Assembly (NCBI RefSeq): GCF_024129865.1
Contig: NZ_JAMYFE010000046.1
Location: 40,612-104,611, forward strand
DNA length: 64,000 nt
Direction of reading: 5' to 3'
DNA from: Stieleria tagensis
GTDB lineage: Bacteria; Planctomycetota; Planctomycetia; Pirellulales; Pirellulaceae
The notes under the pieces were generated by a model, which saw only the letters and a program-made list of their open reading frames with translations, made no database searches and was not told where the DNA came from. Positions 8,809 to 17,390 of the stretch are shown here, piece after piece. A program made the position numbers and the translations under genes. Every line of letters begins with the position of its first letter. The stretch's first letter is position 1.

Positions 8809-9842
8809 CACTGATCAGGGCGGGATGGATCAGGGCGGGATGTCGGGACAGTCGCAGTCGCGTCAGGGGCGGTCGTGGGCCGACGCCCGCCATTTTCGAG
8901 TTCCAAAAAGATCTCGAATCGCCCCCTCGCATCGGCTGCCCCACAATTCATTCCCGGCGTGTTGTGTTGCAGAACCAGCGTGCCGTCATGGGAAATCGCA
9001 ATCACGCCACCGTCGCCGGGCTTGAGGCGTTGGGTCATGATTTCAGTGACTGCCGATTCCAGCGAACGGTCGGCATAGCGGATTTGAGCGGCAATGTCAT
9101 AGGCCACGGCGTAGCGAATGTACTCTTCACCGATCCCGGTTCCAGACACCGCACAGGTCTGATTGTCCGCGAAAGTGCCCGCGCCGATGATCGGTGAATC
9201 CCCCACGCGCCCCGGTAACTTTTGGGTGGTGCCGCCGGTGCTGGTGCCCGCCGCCAGATTGCCCGCTTGATCGCGCGCCACGCAACCCACGGTGCCCAGA
9301 TGTAGTTCCGACGCTTCGTCGCCTGTGGATTCGGCTGTCCGTGAACTGAGGAAATAGCTGGGGTCAACCAGCGGCAGCTTCATCGATGTGGCAAAGGCAT
9401 CGGCACCAGGCCCAGCCAACAATACATGCTTGGTCTCGGTCATGACCATCCGAGCCAGCGAAATCGGATTCTTGACCGTTGTGACGCCGGCAACCGCGCC
9501 GCATTGGTGGTCGCGGCCGTCCATGATTGACGCATCCAGTTCCGCCTTGCCGTCGCCGGTCAGAACCGCACCCCGGCCGGCGTTGAAACTCGCATCATCC
9601 TCCATGCTGCGAATCACCGCTTCGACGGCGTCCATCGAAGTCCCGCCGGCGGCCAAGATGTCGCGTCCGATGCCAAGCGCCGTCTCCAATCCGGCACGCC
9701 GCGCCTGCCGCCGCGGCGGCGTCAGTTTTTCCGGGGGACCGCCGGCACCGCCGTGGATCGCGATCGCCCATTCCTGACTCGATACGGGCACAATTGAAGC
9801 AGTCATCCAGATCACCAGCCATAGAGAGAGTCGTCCTATCAT
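8808..9842 (-). CDS. Isoaspartyl peptidase / L-asparaginase type 2
   Basis: A 344-residue Ntn-hydrolase of the plant-type asparaginase family. After a signal peptide (about residues 1-22) comes the family opening AIAIHGGAGG, then ASFNAGRGAVLTGDG, and the autoprocessing site LGTVGCV, where Thr184 becomes the new N-terminal nucleophile. GNLAAGTSTGGTTQKLPGRVGDSPIIGAG contains the substrate-binding Arg/Asp region (split here: GTSTGGTTQK, then GRVGDSPIIGAG). These enzymes hydrolyse isoaspartyl dipeptides and asparagine; export suggests periplasmic peptide scavenging. A good RBS (GGGAA) precedes the ATG. The C-terminal tail after LELENGG is low-complexity (SRPDPSRPDQ), encoded by a short tandem repeat beside repeat copy A, so the tail may be an acquired extension. 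Confidence 0.9.
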   Translation of the reverse strand: MIGRLSLWLVIWMTASIVPVSSQEWAIAIHGGAGGPPEKLTPPRRQARRAGLETALGIGRDILAAGGTSMDAVEAVIRSMEDDASFNAGRGAVLTGDGKAELDASIMDGRDHQCGAVAGVTTVKNPISLARMVMTETKHVLLAGPGADAFATSMKLPLVDPSYFLSSRTAESTGDEASELHLGTVGCVARDQAGNLAAGTSTGGTTQKLPGRVGDSPIIGAGTFADNQTCAVSGTGIGEEYIRYAVAYDIAAQIRYADRSLESAVTEIMTQRLKPGDGGVIAISHDGTLVLQHNTPGMNCGAADARGRFEIFLELENGGRRPTTAPDATATVPTSRPDPSRPDQ

Positions 9843-9949
9843 GAATCATTCCCTGCACGCGTTGTGATACACTCTCCGAAATCGTCTGACGACGATGATC
9901 AAACTGTCACGACAAAACGGACAACGAACAAATCCACCGGAGAATACAA

Positions 9950-10732
9950 ATGTTTCGACACCCAATCTATTCCATCTGCGTTACCGGGGCGCTGACCCTG
10001 GCTGCGCTCGCGCTAACGACCGGCGCCACAGCCTTTGCCGGCGAGATCGATCCGGCGCAACTGAAATGGTTTGAAAAATATCACAAGCAAGAAAATGCCC
10101 CCGACCCGGCAGCGATGCTGCTGAACACCGATGCGGAACCAGATCTCAACGAGGGGTTCCGCCCTTTGATCAGCGGTTCGGATCTGACGGGTTGGACTCC
10201 CAAAGGCGGCACTTGCACCTTCGAAATCAAAGACGACCTGCTGGTCGGCACCTGTGTAAAAGGTTCCGACAGCACCTATCTGTGTACCGACAAAGACGAT
10301 TACAAAGATTTCATCTTCACCTGTGATATGAAATGGGAAGTCGACGGAAACTCCGGTGTGATGTTTCGAGCCCAATCCAAACCGAAAGGGAAATCCGAAT
10401 TGGTGTTCGGCCCCCAAGCGGAAATGGAAGGCATCACCGGCGACCGGTATTGGTCCGGTGGTATTTATGGGCAAAGCTGTGGCGGATACTTCTACCCACT
10501 GTGGCTGAAAGAACACCAAGCAGCTCGCGAGGCGCTGAAGCGAGACGATTGGAACCGATTGACGATCCAAGCCACCGGAAACGTGTTTAAGACGTGGGTC
10601 AATGGTGTCCCCGCCGCTCACTTTGTCGACGACGGGACCTACGCCAAAGGCTTCTTTGGGCTGCAGATCCACAAGGGCGCCAAAGGCACGGTGTTGTGGA
10701 AAAACGTTCGCGTCAAAGAACTCAACCAATAA
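9950..10732 (+). CDS. DUF1080 / 3-keto-disaccharide hydrolase domain protein
   Basis: A 260-residue exported protein. The signal peptide runs to about residue 26 (ATAFAG). The remainder is a single DUF1080 jelly-roll: LNEGFRPLISGSDLTGWTP, then SGVMFRAQSK, an SGGIYGQSCGGYF segment, DDWNRLTIQATGNVFKTWVNG and a closing GFFGLQIHKG. This family is very abundant in planctomycetes and is named for 3-keto-glycoside hydrolysis by some members; whether this copy is enzymatic cannot be read from the sequence. The RBS (CGGAGAA) is 6-7 bases from the ATG. It is probably monocistronic, as the ars promoter follows at once. Confidence 0.88.
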   Translation: MFRHPIYSICVTGALTLAALALTTGATAFAGEIDPAQLKWFEKYHKQENAPDPAAMLLNTDAEPDLNEGFRPLISGSDLTGWTPKGGTCTFEIKDDLLVGTCVKGSDSTYLCTDKDDYKDFIFTCDMKWEVDGNSGVMFRAQSKPKGKSELVFGPQAEMEGITGDRYWSGGIYGQSCGGYFYPLWLKEHQAAREALKRDDWNRLTIQATGNVFKTWVNGVPAAHFVDDGTYAKGFFGLQIHKGAKGTVLWKNVRVKELNQ

Positions 10733-10735
10733 TCA

Positions 10736-10789
10736 TTGACTTTTCGCAAGTGCGGCTCTATCGTTTATCGTAGATTGCCGATTAACTGA
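10736..10789 (+). promoter_or_regulatory. arsR promoter with ArsR-type operator
   Basis: TTGACT (10736-10741), 17 bases, then TATCGT (10759-10764) form a plausible sigma-70-type promoter. The operator half-site TCGTTTATCG (10761-10770) overlaps the -10 and is followed by an imperfect inverse half (CGATTAACTGA, about 10779-10789). The same half-site recurs in the perfect palindrome at 11162-11182. Binding by the arsR product just downstream is inferred. Confidence 0.6.
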
Positions 10790-10809
10790 ATGGCCGATGA
10801 GAAAGACCG

Positions 10810-11139
10810 ATGGCAAAGAAGACGCCAACCCTTAAACGCTGCGATCCGTCGCCGGTGAAATTAAACCCGGATCCGACGGCGGATGATTTCGCCAAACTGG
10901 CGTGGGCAATCGCCCATCCGGCACGGGTGCAAATTGTGCGGTTTTTGATCGGCCGCCACGCCTGTGTGTGTGGTGAAATCGTCCAGCAATTGCCACTGGC
11001 TCAGTCGACGGTCTCGCAGCACTTGAAAATACTGAAAGAATCCGGCCTGATCCAAGGCGAAGTGGACGGGCCGAAAGTTTGTTACTGCATCAATCCGGTC
11101 CGCTTGAAACAACTCAAATCGCTGGTCGCTGGTCTGTAA
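10810..11139 (+). CDS. arsR: ArsR-family arsenic repressor
   Basis: A 109-residue winged-helix repressor. WAIAHPARVQIVRFLIGR is the helix before the metal site, followed by ACVCGEI, matching the ELCVCDL-like Cys-x-Cys metalloid-sensing motif of ArsR/SmtB proteins. The recognition helix is LPLAQSTVSQHLKILKESGL, followed by the beta-wing GEVDGPKVCYCIN. Length is typical. Expected action: bind the ars promoter and release on arsenite or antimonite. It heads an arsR-arsD-arsA set. A second, perfect operator lies between arsR and arsD. Confidence 0.92.
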   Translation: MAKKTPTLKRCDPSPVKLNPDPTADDFAKLAWAIAHPARVQIVRFLIGRHACVCGEIVQQLPLAQSTVSQHLKILKESGLIQGEVDGPKVCYCINPVRLKQLKSLVAGL

Positions 11140-11161
11140 CACTTTTTTTTTAACCGTTCAA

Positions 11162-11182
11162 TCGTTTATCGCCGATAAACGA
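11162..11182. promoter_or_regulatory. Perfect palindromic ArsR-type operator between arsR and arsD
   Basis: A 10-bp perfect inverted repeat around one base: TCGTTTATCG, C, CGATAAACGA. The left half is identical to the half-site in the arsR promoter. It lies in the 88-base gap between arsR and arsD, which suggests that arsD-arsA have their own repressed promoter or a roadblock operator. Confidence 0.7.
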
Positions 11183-11227
11183 ATCTGGAAGTTGCGAATC
11201 ACACTCCCTTGCTTAGGAAACCCTGCC

Positions 11228-11599
11228 ATGTCTGACGTGCAAATTTACGACAAAGCGATGTGCTGCTCGACCGGTGTCTGTGGCCCCCAAGTCGATCCGG
11301 TGTTGCCCCGATTCGCCGCCGATCTGGATTGGCTGGCTGAGCAAGGGCACACGGTGCGGCGAATGAATTTGGCCCAAGACCCGGTCGAGTTCGCCAGCAA
11401 CGAGGTCGTCAAACAAATGCTTGCTGACGAAGGCGTTGAATGTTTGCCCTTGGTGATCGTGGACGGACGCGTCGTCAGTCGCAGCGAATACCCGTCGCGC
11501 GACAACCTCGCCCTGTGGACCCAGACCCGGGTCAAGCCAAAGACCTTGTTACCAACCACCAGTTCAGGCGACTGCTGTGGCGGCAGCGGTTGTTGCTAA
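11228..11599 (+). CDS. arsD: Arsenite metallochaperone ArsD
   Basis: A 123-residue thioredoxin-fold ArsD. Cys12, Cys13 and Cys18 (KAMCCSTGVCG) stand at the same numbers as the three essential arsenite-binding cysteines of the E. coli plasmid protein, and the C-terminus has two vicinal Cys pairs (DCCGGSGCC). ArsD passes As(III)/Sb(III) to the ArsA ATPase, encoded 148 bases downstream. The ATG at 11228 is chosen because AGGAA lies 9-10 bases upstream and the product then begins MSDVQIYDK as in the family; an upstream in-frame ATG at 11192 would overlap the operator region. Confidence 0.92.
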   Translation: MSDVQIYDKAMCCSTGVCGPQVDPVLPRFAADLDWLAEQGHTVRRMNLAQDPVEFASNEVVKQMLADEGVECLPLVIVDGRVVSRSEYPSRDNLALWTQTRVKPKTLLPTTSSGDCCGGSGCC

Positions 11600-11747
11600 G
11601 GAACTATGCGAAACGTCGCCGGTGGACACTGGGCCCGCCAGGGATCAGCCGGCCAAATCCGTGGCTGATCCAGCGACGGCAAACAGCACCGGTGAATGTT
11701 CCGACGCTGCGCTATTTCACTTTCCATTAACTGAGACACACCCTGAG

Positions 11748-13541
11748 ATGAAATTCCTAGACACGCCGACGCGAAACCTGTTCTTCACCGGCAAGGGAGG
11801 TGTGGGCAAAACATCGATGGCCTGCGCATCAGCGATCCAATTGGCCGATCGCGGGCGCAGCGTGCTGCTCGTTTCCACCGACCCGGCATCTAACTTGGAT
11901 GAAGTCTTGGGGACCGAGCTTTCCAATCGGCCTACGGCGGTCGAATCGGTGCCCGGTTTGATGGCGATGAACATCGATCCCGGTGCCGCTGCAGCTGAGT
12001 ACCGCGAACGGATGGTCGGCCCTTACCGCGGCGTTTTGCCGGATGCCGCTGTCGCCAGCATGGAAGAACAGTTTTCGGGTTCCTGCACCATGGAGATCGC
12101 AGCCTTTGACGAGTTTGCAAAATTGTTGGGCGATCCCGAGACCACGCGCGAGTTTGATCACGTGGTGTTTGACACCGCGCCGACTGGCCACACGTTGCGT
12201 CTGCTGACATTGCCATCGGCTTGGTCACAATTTGTCGACATGAATTCCACCGGCACCTCCTGTCTGGGACCGCTGGCCGGATTGAAGGATCAGCAATTGA
12301 TCTACAAGCAAACTGTCCAAGCACTGGCCGACAGTGAATCTACGACGCTGATTCTTGTCACACGTCCAGAACCGTCGACGTTGAACGAAGCGGCGCGGAC
12401 CAGCGGTGAACTCCTGGCCCTGGGCGTGAACAACCAGCAGTTGATCGTCAATGCCGTGTTTCAAAACCAAACCCCAGACGATTTAATCGCTGCAGCCATG
12501 CAGCAACGCGGCAGCGACGCATTGGATGGCATGCCAGCGACGATCGCTCAATTGCCACGATCGATCATTCCCTTGGCGACCGAAGGATTGATGGGCGTGG
12601 ACTCACTGCGCGGCCTCGGCCGGCAGAGTTCGGAAGACACAGTTTTATCAGGCCTGGACTCGCCTTCGACTTTGCTGGAGATCGAAACCGAGAACCTGAG
12701 TGATCTGATCGATGATCTGGCGAAAACCGGTCACGGTGTGATCCTGACGATGGGCAAAGGCGGTGTGGGCAAGACGACGATTGCAGCTGCGGTCGCCGTC
12801 GCGCTGGCCCAGCGTGGCTTTCCGGTTCACTTGTCGACCACCGATCCGGCGGCGCATCTGGCTGGCACCTTGACCAGAGCGGAATTGCCGGGGCTAAGTA
12901 TCGGTCGTATTGATCCGGCCGAGGAGGCTGAAAACTACAAGGCAGAAGTCTTGCAATCGGCCGGCAGCGAATTGGACGCCCAGGGCAAGGCGCTGTTGGA
13001 AGAGGATTTGCGATCGCCATGCACCGAAGAAATCGCGGTGTTCCGTGCCTTTGCCAAAGCGGTCGACCAGGGAAAGGACGGATTTGTGGTGCTCGACACC
13101 GCACCGACCGGCCACACCATCCTATTGCTTGATTCGGCGCTGGCCTACCATCGCGAGGTGACTCGGCAAACCAGCGAGATCCCCGCGTCGGTCGTCAATT
13201 TGTTGCCGCGATTGCGTGACCCCGACTTCACCCGAATCTTGGTGGTCACCTTGCCCGAGGCAACGCCGGTGCATGAAGCCGCCACGTTGCAAGCGGACCT
13301 GCGGCGGGCCGAAATTGAACCGTTCGGCTGGGTGATCAACCAAAGCCTGCTGCCGTTGGAAATCAGCGATCCGGTGCTGCAACGCCGACGGCAACGCGAG
13401 CTGCCGTTTATCGAAGAAGTCGCCTCGGAACTGGCAAGCCGATTGGCCCTGGTCAGTTGGCAATCCGATCCGCCAACCGGACAGCAAGCCCTGCAGCAAC
13501 TGATTTCAACCGCTCCCTCAAGCGTGCCCCAAGACGCCTAA
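11748..13541 (+). CDS. arsA: Arsenite-stimulated ATPase ArsA
   Basis: A 597-residue tandem ATPase, close to the usual 583. Each half has a deviant Walker A, TGKGGVGKTSMA (about residue 14) and MGKGGVGKTTIA (about 335), and each has the ArsA signature DTAPTGHT. The metalloid-site cysteines are Cys113 (SCTMEI), Cys172 (TSCLG) and Cys425 (SPCTEEI), equivalent to 113/172/422 of the E. coli enzyme. ArsA takes As(III) from ArsD and energises an ArsB or Acr3 pump at the membrane. No pump gene is adjacent; the next gene is on the other strand. The frame is open upstream to 11577, but the family start is at MKFLDTPTRNLFF. Confidence 0.92.
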   Translation: MKFLDTPTRNLFFTGKGGVGKTSMACASAIQLADRGRSVLLVSTDPASNLDEVLGTELSNRPTAVESVPGLMAMNIDPGAAAAEYRERMVGPYRGVLPDAAVASMEEQFSGSCTMEIAAFDEFAKLLGDPETTREFDHVVFDTAPTGHTLRLLTLPSAWSQFVDMNSTGTSCLGPLAGLKDQQLIYKQTVQALADSESTTLILVTRPEPSTLNEAARTSGELLALGVNNQQLIVNAVFQNQTPDDLIAAAMQQRGSDALDGMPATIAQLPRSIIPLATEGLMGVDSLRGLGRQSSEDTVLSGLDSPSTLLEIETENLSDLIDDLAKTGHGVILTMGKGGVGKTTIAAAVAVALAQRGFPVHLSTTDPAAHLAGTLTRAELPGLSIGRIDPAEEAENYKAEVLQSAGSELDAQGKALLEEDLRSPCTEEIAVFRAFAKAVDQGKDGFVVLDTAPTGHTILLLDSALAYHREVTRQTSEIPASVVNLLPRLRDPDFTRILVVTLPEATPVHEAATLQADLRRAEIEPFGWVINQSLLPLEISDPVLQRRRQRELPFIEEVASELASRLALVSWQSDPPTGQQALQQLISTAPSSVPQDA

Positions 13542-13568
13542 GAAAACGATCCTGTTGGCCGATCACCA

Positions 13569-14381
13569 CTAGCCGGTGGGCTCGGTTTTGATCACCAGAT
13601 AGGGGTTTCCCGGCAATGTCACTGCCGGCCATGGCGGCGCCAGTTTCGGAACGTCCCAGATCAATTGGTCATTGCGATAGACAGTGAAACGCAGACTGTT
13701 TTGTCGTCCCAATCCGTAGTACCACTTGGTCTTGCCGTCTGGCTGTTGTTGCGCCTCCAGTAACAGCAACACCTCGGGGTTATTGGTATTGCCTTGGCAG
13801 TAGGCATACATGGCACCGTCGACGATTCCACGATTCTGGGATTGGTAGCGAAAAATGGGTTTGGGCAGCGGCCGTAGAAACCAACTGGATCCTGCATCTT
13901 TGCGGTCCTCCGCCTTGGCTTTGAACTGCTCGGCGATCGATCGCATCTGCCGCGTCCGTTGAAACGCTTGTGCATGTGGGTCGGAAACTTCCGTCAGTGG
14001 TTTCATCTCCATCCCCGGACCGGTATCCCAGGCCGTCACACCCTCTCGCGTCATCTGCAGTCCCGATTCGCTTAGCGATTGCAGTTCGGTCCCCAGGTGC
14101 GTGTGAGGCGAAAACCATTTGTAAATCGATGCGATCGCTTCCGGTCGTCCATCAAGTGTCCAAACATACACATCGCCAAAAATCTGGCCGGAAATTGGGT
14201 TGGACCAGCGCAAGACCGGTTCTTCCACTAACGTCAGCGGCTTTGAATCCAACTGGATCTTCAACAACCCCGCTTCGATCTTAGCCAGGCGAATCGCTTG
14301 TGCGGTCTGCTCTTTCTCCGCCTCCTGCGCGGCACTCCAGCAGGGAAGCAACGCCAGCAACATTAACAAGAGAATTCGCAT
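13569..14381 (-). CDS. Exported protein of unknown function
   Basis: A 270-residue protein with a signal peptide (MRILLLMLLALLPCWSAAQ) and no TM segment afterwards. I do not recognise a named domain. The body is soluble, with WSNPISGQIFGDVYVWTLDGRPEAI and IDGAMYAYCQGNTNNPEVLLLLEAQ-like stretches (the latter begins IVDGAMYAY), which suggest a beta-rich fold. It resembles the signal-peptide-bearing hypotheticals common in Pirellulaceae. It is convergent with arsA (27-base gap) and unlikely to belong to the ars set. A single gene; coding confidence rests on length, signal peptide and frame consistency. Confidence 0.7.
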   Translation of the reverse strand: MRILLLMLLALLPCWSAAQEAEKEQTAQAIRLAKIEAGLLKIQLDSKPLTLVEEPVLRWSNPISGQIFGDVYVWTLDGRPEAIASIYKWFSPHTHLGTELQSLSESGLQMTREGVTAWDTGPGMEMKPLTEVSDPHAQAFQRTRQMRSIAEQFKAKAEDRKDAGSSWFLRPLPKPIFRYQSQNRGIVDGAMYAYCQGNTNNPEVLLLLEAQQQPDGKTKWYYGLGRQNSLRFTVYRNDQLIWDVPKLAPPWPAVTLPGNPYLVIKTEPTG

Positions 14382-14585
14382 CGGTCACTCGTCGAAATGA
14401 TTTCCAGGAACTGGACCAGTCCGGCGCGGCAAACCGCTGTGCCGATGCGACCGGTCCAATGAACAAACACCAACATAAGACATGGTGTCTACTGGGTCAA
14501 TCAAATCTTTTTGCGCCCCGGCCGACCCAATTATGGGCAACAATGGTAACGATCGATCTGATTCTACACTCCGAAAAAAACTCCA

Positions 14586-15404
14586 ATGACGAACGCGTTC
14601 GAGCCTCAGCATCCCGGCACTGATCCTATCCCACAACAATCCGGTTCGGGCAAGGGTTGCCTGATCGGTTGTCTGCTCGCCGGCGGATTCATCGTTTGTG
14701 CAGCAATTTGTGCCGGCGTGGGTGGCTATTGGTTCCTGTCCAGCCAGATCACCAAGTACACCTCGGAAACACCAATCGATTTACCGACGGTGGAATACAG
14801 CGCCGAACAATTGGCTGAACTTGATTCTCGTGTCGAATCGTTTCGCGAAAAACTAAACGAAGGCGAAACCCCCGAACAGGACTTGGTGCTGACCGCGGAC
14901 GACATCAACGCGATGATCAGCAAGAACAAGGACTTGAAAGGCAAAGTGTTCGTCAAGATCGAAGACGACCAGGTCAAGGGTGACGTCAGTATCCCGATCG
15001 ATAAGCTGCCGGGCGGCAAAGGACGCTTCTTCAATGGTGCGGCCAGCTTCGATGTCTCGATGGATGGCGGTGTCTTGATTGTGACCGTCGACCAGGCGAC
15101 TCTGAACGGTGAACCGATTCCTGAAGCCATCCTGGAAAGTTTCCGCAAAGAAAACTTGGCCAAGGATGTTTATTCGAAACCCGAGAATGCCAAATTCATG
15201 CGACAGTTCGAAGACATTCGAATTGAAGACAATCGATTTGTGTTGCGGGTCAAACGGGACCAGGATCCGAACGACCAGGATGCGCCTGCCAGCACACCCC
15301 AGTCGACGCCCCCTGCCGAGGCCGATGACGCTGCCGGTTCAGGGGACCCGGTCGAGTCAGATCAACCGACAGAGACTGCTGCAGAACTGGAAACGGCGCA
15401 GTAG
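14586..15404 (+). CDS. Single-pass membrane protein of unknown function
   Basis: A 272-residue protein. A short Pro/Gly-rich N-terminus is followed by one TM segment (about residues 26-53, GCLIGCLLAGGFIVCAAICAGVGG contains it), a helical charged segment (AEQLAELDSRVESFREKLN), then a soluble domain with beta strands: LTADDINAMISKNKDLKGKVF, VDQATLNGEPIPEAIL. The last 50 residues are low-complexity acidic and Pro/Ala-rich. The layout fits planctomycete membrane-anchored hypotheticals; no function can be assigned. It may be co-transcribed with the next gene (36-base gap). Confidence 0.7.
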   Translation: MTNAFEPQHPGTDPIPQQSGSGKGCLIGCLLAGGFIVCAAICAGVGGYWFLSSQITKYTSETPIDLPTVEYSAEQLAELDSRVESFREKLNEGETPEQDLVLTADDINAMISKNKDLKGKVFVKIEDDQVKGDVSIPIDKLPGGKGRFFNGAASFDVSMDGGVLIVTVDQATLNGEPIPEAILESFRKENLAKDVYSKPENAKFMRQFEDIRIEDNRFVLRVKRDQDPNDQDAPASTPQSTPPAEADDAAGSGDPVESDQPTETAAELETAQ

Positions 15405-15440
15405 AGGGACTCGGTCAAACCAGGCATCGCAGGTCGAAGC

Positions 15441-16037
15441 ATGCTGTACGAAGATCACGAAGGCTCGAGAGCAGAATTCTTGCGGCTACTCGCTGAAAAC
15501 GGCGAGGAACCGGCCTTTGTGATCCGGCGGCGAAAAACAGATTCCGCGGTCAGTTGCTTTTTTGAAGAGTGTCATCGGCAGCAAGTCGAGATGCTGTATG
15601 GTCCGCGTCTACAGCTACGTCAACTTGAATCCGCGATCGGCGGCGACTGGCGCAGACTATCACCCCATCTGGTTGCAGACGACAGCTGGAAACGACTGCG
15701 CCAGCTGCACCAAACCTTTGACTCGGACTCTCCGCCGCCCGCATGGGCCAGCTACAACAGGTGGAGCGGGCAGCCTGCCAAGTCCCTCCGTCAGTTCTAC
15801 CAAAGCGTGCAGCGATTCAATTCGGACTGGTGCCGTTACCTGAACCATCTTGATCGATCGTCGATCAATCAGATCATCCGGGACTTCAACGACTATTACC
15901 TGTTGGAAAAGTCATGCGCGATGGGCCGCGAAGACTTAGCGGCCCGTGGTTTCGAGCCGCTGCAACCGATCACAGCGGAAAGTTTGTTATGCAAATTTCC
16001 GACAGTGGAATTACCAGGACTTCGTGACGAACTGTAG
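15441..16037 (+). CDS. Conserved-looking protein of unknown function
   Basis: A 198-residue soluble, probably helical protein with many aromatic and charged residues (WKRLRQLHQTF, YNRWSG, FNSDWCRYLNHLDRSSINQI, DFNDYYLLEKSCAMG). There is no signal peptide or membrane segment, and I recognise no domain. It starts 36 bases after the membrane protein gene and may be in its operon. Codon use and composition match the neighbours, and the antisense ORFs are shorter, so it is probably real. Confidence 0.6.
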   Translation: MLYEDHEGSRAEFLRLLAENGEEPAFVIRRRKTDSAVSCFFEECHRQQVEMLYGPRLQLRQLESAIGGDWRRLSPHLVADDSWKRLRQLHQTFDSDSPPPAWASYNRWSGQPAKSLRQFYQSVQRFNSDWCRYLNHLDRSSINQIIRDFNDYYLLEKSCAMGREDLAARGFEPLQPITAESLLCKFPTVELPGLRDEL

Positions 16038-16051
16038 TCGAAGTTTGTCAG

Positions 16052-17293
16052 CTATTGATTCAGCTGCTCTTGGATCACTTCGCCGTTGGCCCGTGTGCCC
16101 AACGCACCCCATAGTCCAAAGGGGCTTTCACGGCCTGGGGCACGTTCGTCAGATCCGTTCCAGATGATCATGCCCGACGATTGGCTGCCGGCTTCGATTG
16201 AATCCGTCAGAAAGATCACCGCCCCGTCTCCCATCAGCACGTGCGCGCCGCCTTGGTGCCGACTGCTGGCACCATAGATTCCTGGACGCCAGGTCCCGGC
16301 GCCACTGCTGCAGATCGGACTGTTGGGTGGCAGAATCGTGGTCATACCGGTGTGCACAGCGTATCCGCTGGACCACTTGAAACCACGTTGGTTTTGGTTG
16401 CCGCCGGTGGTCGCGGCGCCGGCGATCCAAAACTGTGGTCTTTCAGGATCTGATTCGTCGCCACATTTCATTGGATTTGACTGCAGTTGGCCCAAGTTGC
16501 CCGCATTGACCGATTGCGTCGTCACATTGCGGTCACCGAGATTCGTACTCATCTCACCCGCCATGATCGTGTTGGACAGACCATCCAGCGTGTCACGGAA
16601 TCGCATGTTATTGCGTGGGAAAAACATGCCTCGACAAGTCGACCGTGCACGCGGCGCGGCGGTGTTGTTGACGGAACCGTCTTGGCGACGAAAACCGGTG
16701 TTTTGGAATTGAATGGCATCGCCGATACAGACGCCATAGTTGGTTCGCCCCTGTGCGGGCAGACCTTCACCGGGATCACTTGGACAGCGCAACATCGGGA
16801 CCTGAGTCAGCCAGGGGTCATATTGGAATTGACCGTGTTGGGCCAAACTAATGTCAGCGTTGGGGCCCATCGCACTGAATTCATACATGCCTGCGGCGGA
16901 TGCCGGTTCACGAACTCGAAACGGCCGACTGATCAATTCCCAGAGCGCCTGCTGTTCGATAAATGGCGTCAGCTGAACTAGCGAACTTAGGTTGTGCAGA
17001 TTGTTGCCGCCATAAGATCCTCCGATCGTCCGGGGTTCTCGTGACTGTGGGTTGTTGTTGCCGTGAACCAATGCCGTACCACCGCGGATCGTCGGCAACG
17101 CCTTGTAGGTCGCATGATAGTTGTGGACGGCTAGTCCGATTTGTTTGAAATTATTACTGCAACTCATTCGCCGAGCGGCCTCACGAGCCGCCTGGACCGC
17201 CGGCAGTAGCAAGCCAACCAGAATTCCAATAATCGCAATCACCACGAGCAACTCCACCAAAGTGAAACCACTCCTTGTCGGATTGGTTTTCAT
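16052..17293 (-). CDS. DUF1559 prepilin-like protein, module 1
   Basis: A 413-residue protein with a type IV pilin/pseudopilin N-terminus: SGFTLVELLVVIAIIGILVG, where prepilin peptidase would cut before Phe of GFTLVEL, followed by LLPAVQAAREAARRMSCSNN. The DUF1559 (SBP_bac_10-like) body includes NYGVCIGDA, TCRGMFFPRNNMRFRDTLDG, LSNTIMAGEM and the C-terminal HVLMGDGAVIFLTDSI. This family is expanded in planctomycetes and is thought to be extracytoplasmic; its role is not established. An ATG at 17293 follows a GGAG RBS. A small lipoprotein gene lies 97 bases upstream on the same strand, the arrangement seen again at 60972-62821. Confidence 0.92.
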   Translation of the reverse strand: MKTNPTRSGFTLVELLVVIAIIGILVGLLLPAVQAAREAARRMSCSNNFKQIGLAVHNYHATYKALPTIRGGTALVHGNNNPQSREPRTIGGSYGGNNLHNLSSLVQLTPFIEQQALWELISRPFRVREPASAAGMYEFSAMGPNADISLAQHGQFQYDPWLTQVPMLRCPSDPGEGLPAQGRTNYGVCIGDAIQFQNTGFRRQDGSVNNTAAPRARSTCRGMFFPRNNMRFRDTLDGLSNTIMAGEMSTNLGDRNVTTQSVNAGNLGQLQSNPMKCGDESDPERPQFWIAGAATTGGNQNQRGFKWSSGYAVHTGMTTILPPNSPICSSGAGTWRPGIYGASSRHQGGAHVLMGDGAVIFLTDSIEAGSQSSGMIIWNGSDERAPGRESPFGLWGALGTRANGEVIQEQLNQ

Positions 17294-17390
17294 CACAATC
17301 TCCGCAATAAGAAAAGAACTGAAGAATTGTGTTTGCTTGCGATTCGACCGCGATCACTTGTTCGCTGTTGCAATTTATCTCACATCAAAA

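Noticed and set aside
11577..11747. 57-codon N-terminal extension of ArsA
   Set aside because: It overlaps the arsD end in another frame; the ArsA family begins at the ATG at 11748, where the Cys numbering then matches the E. coli protein.
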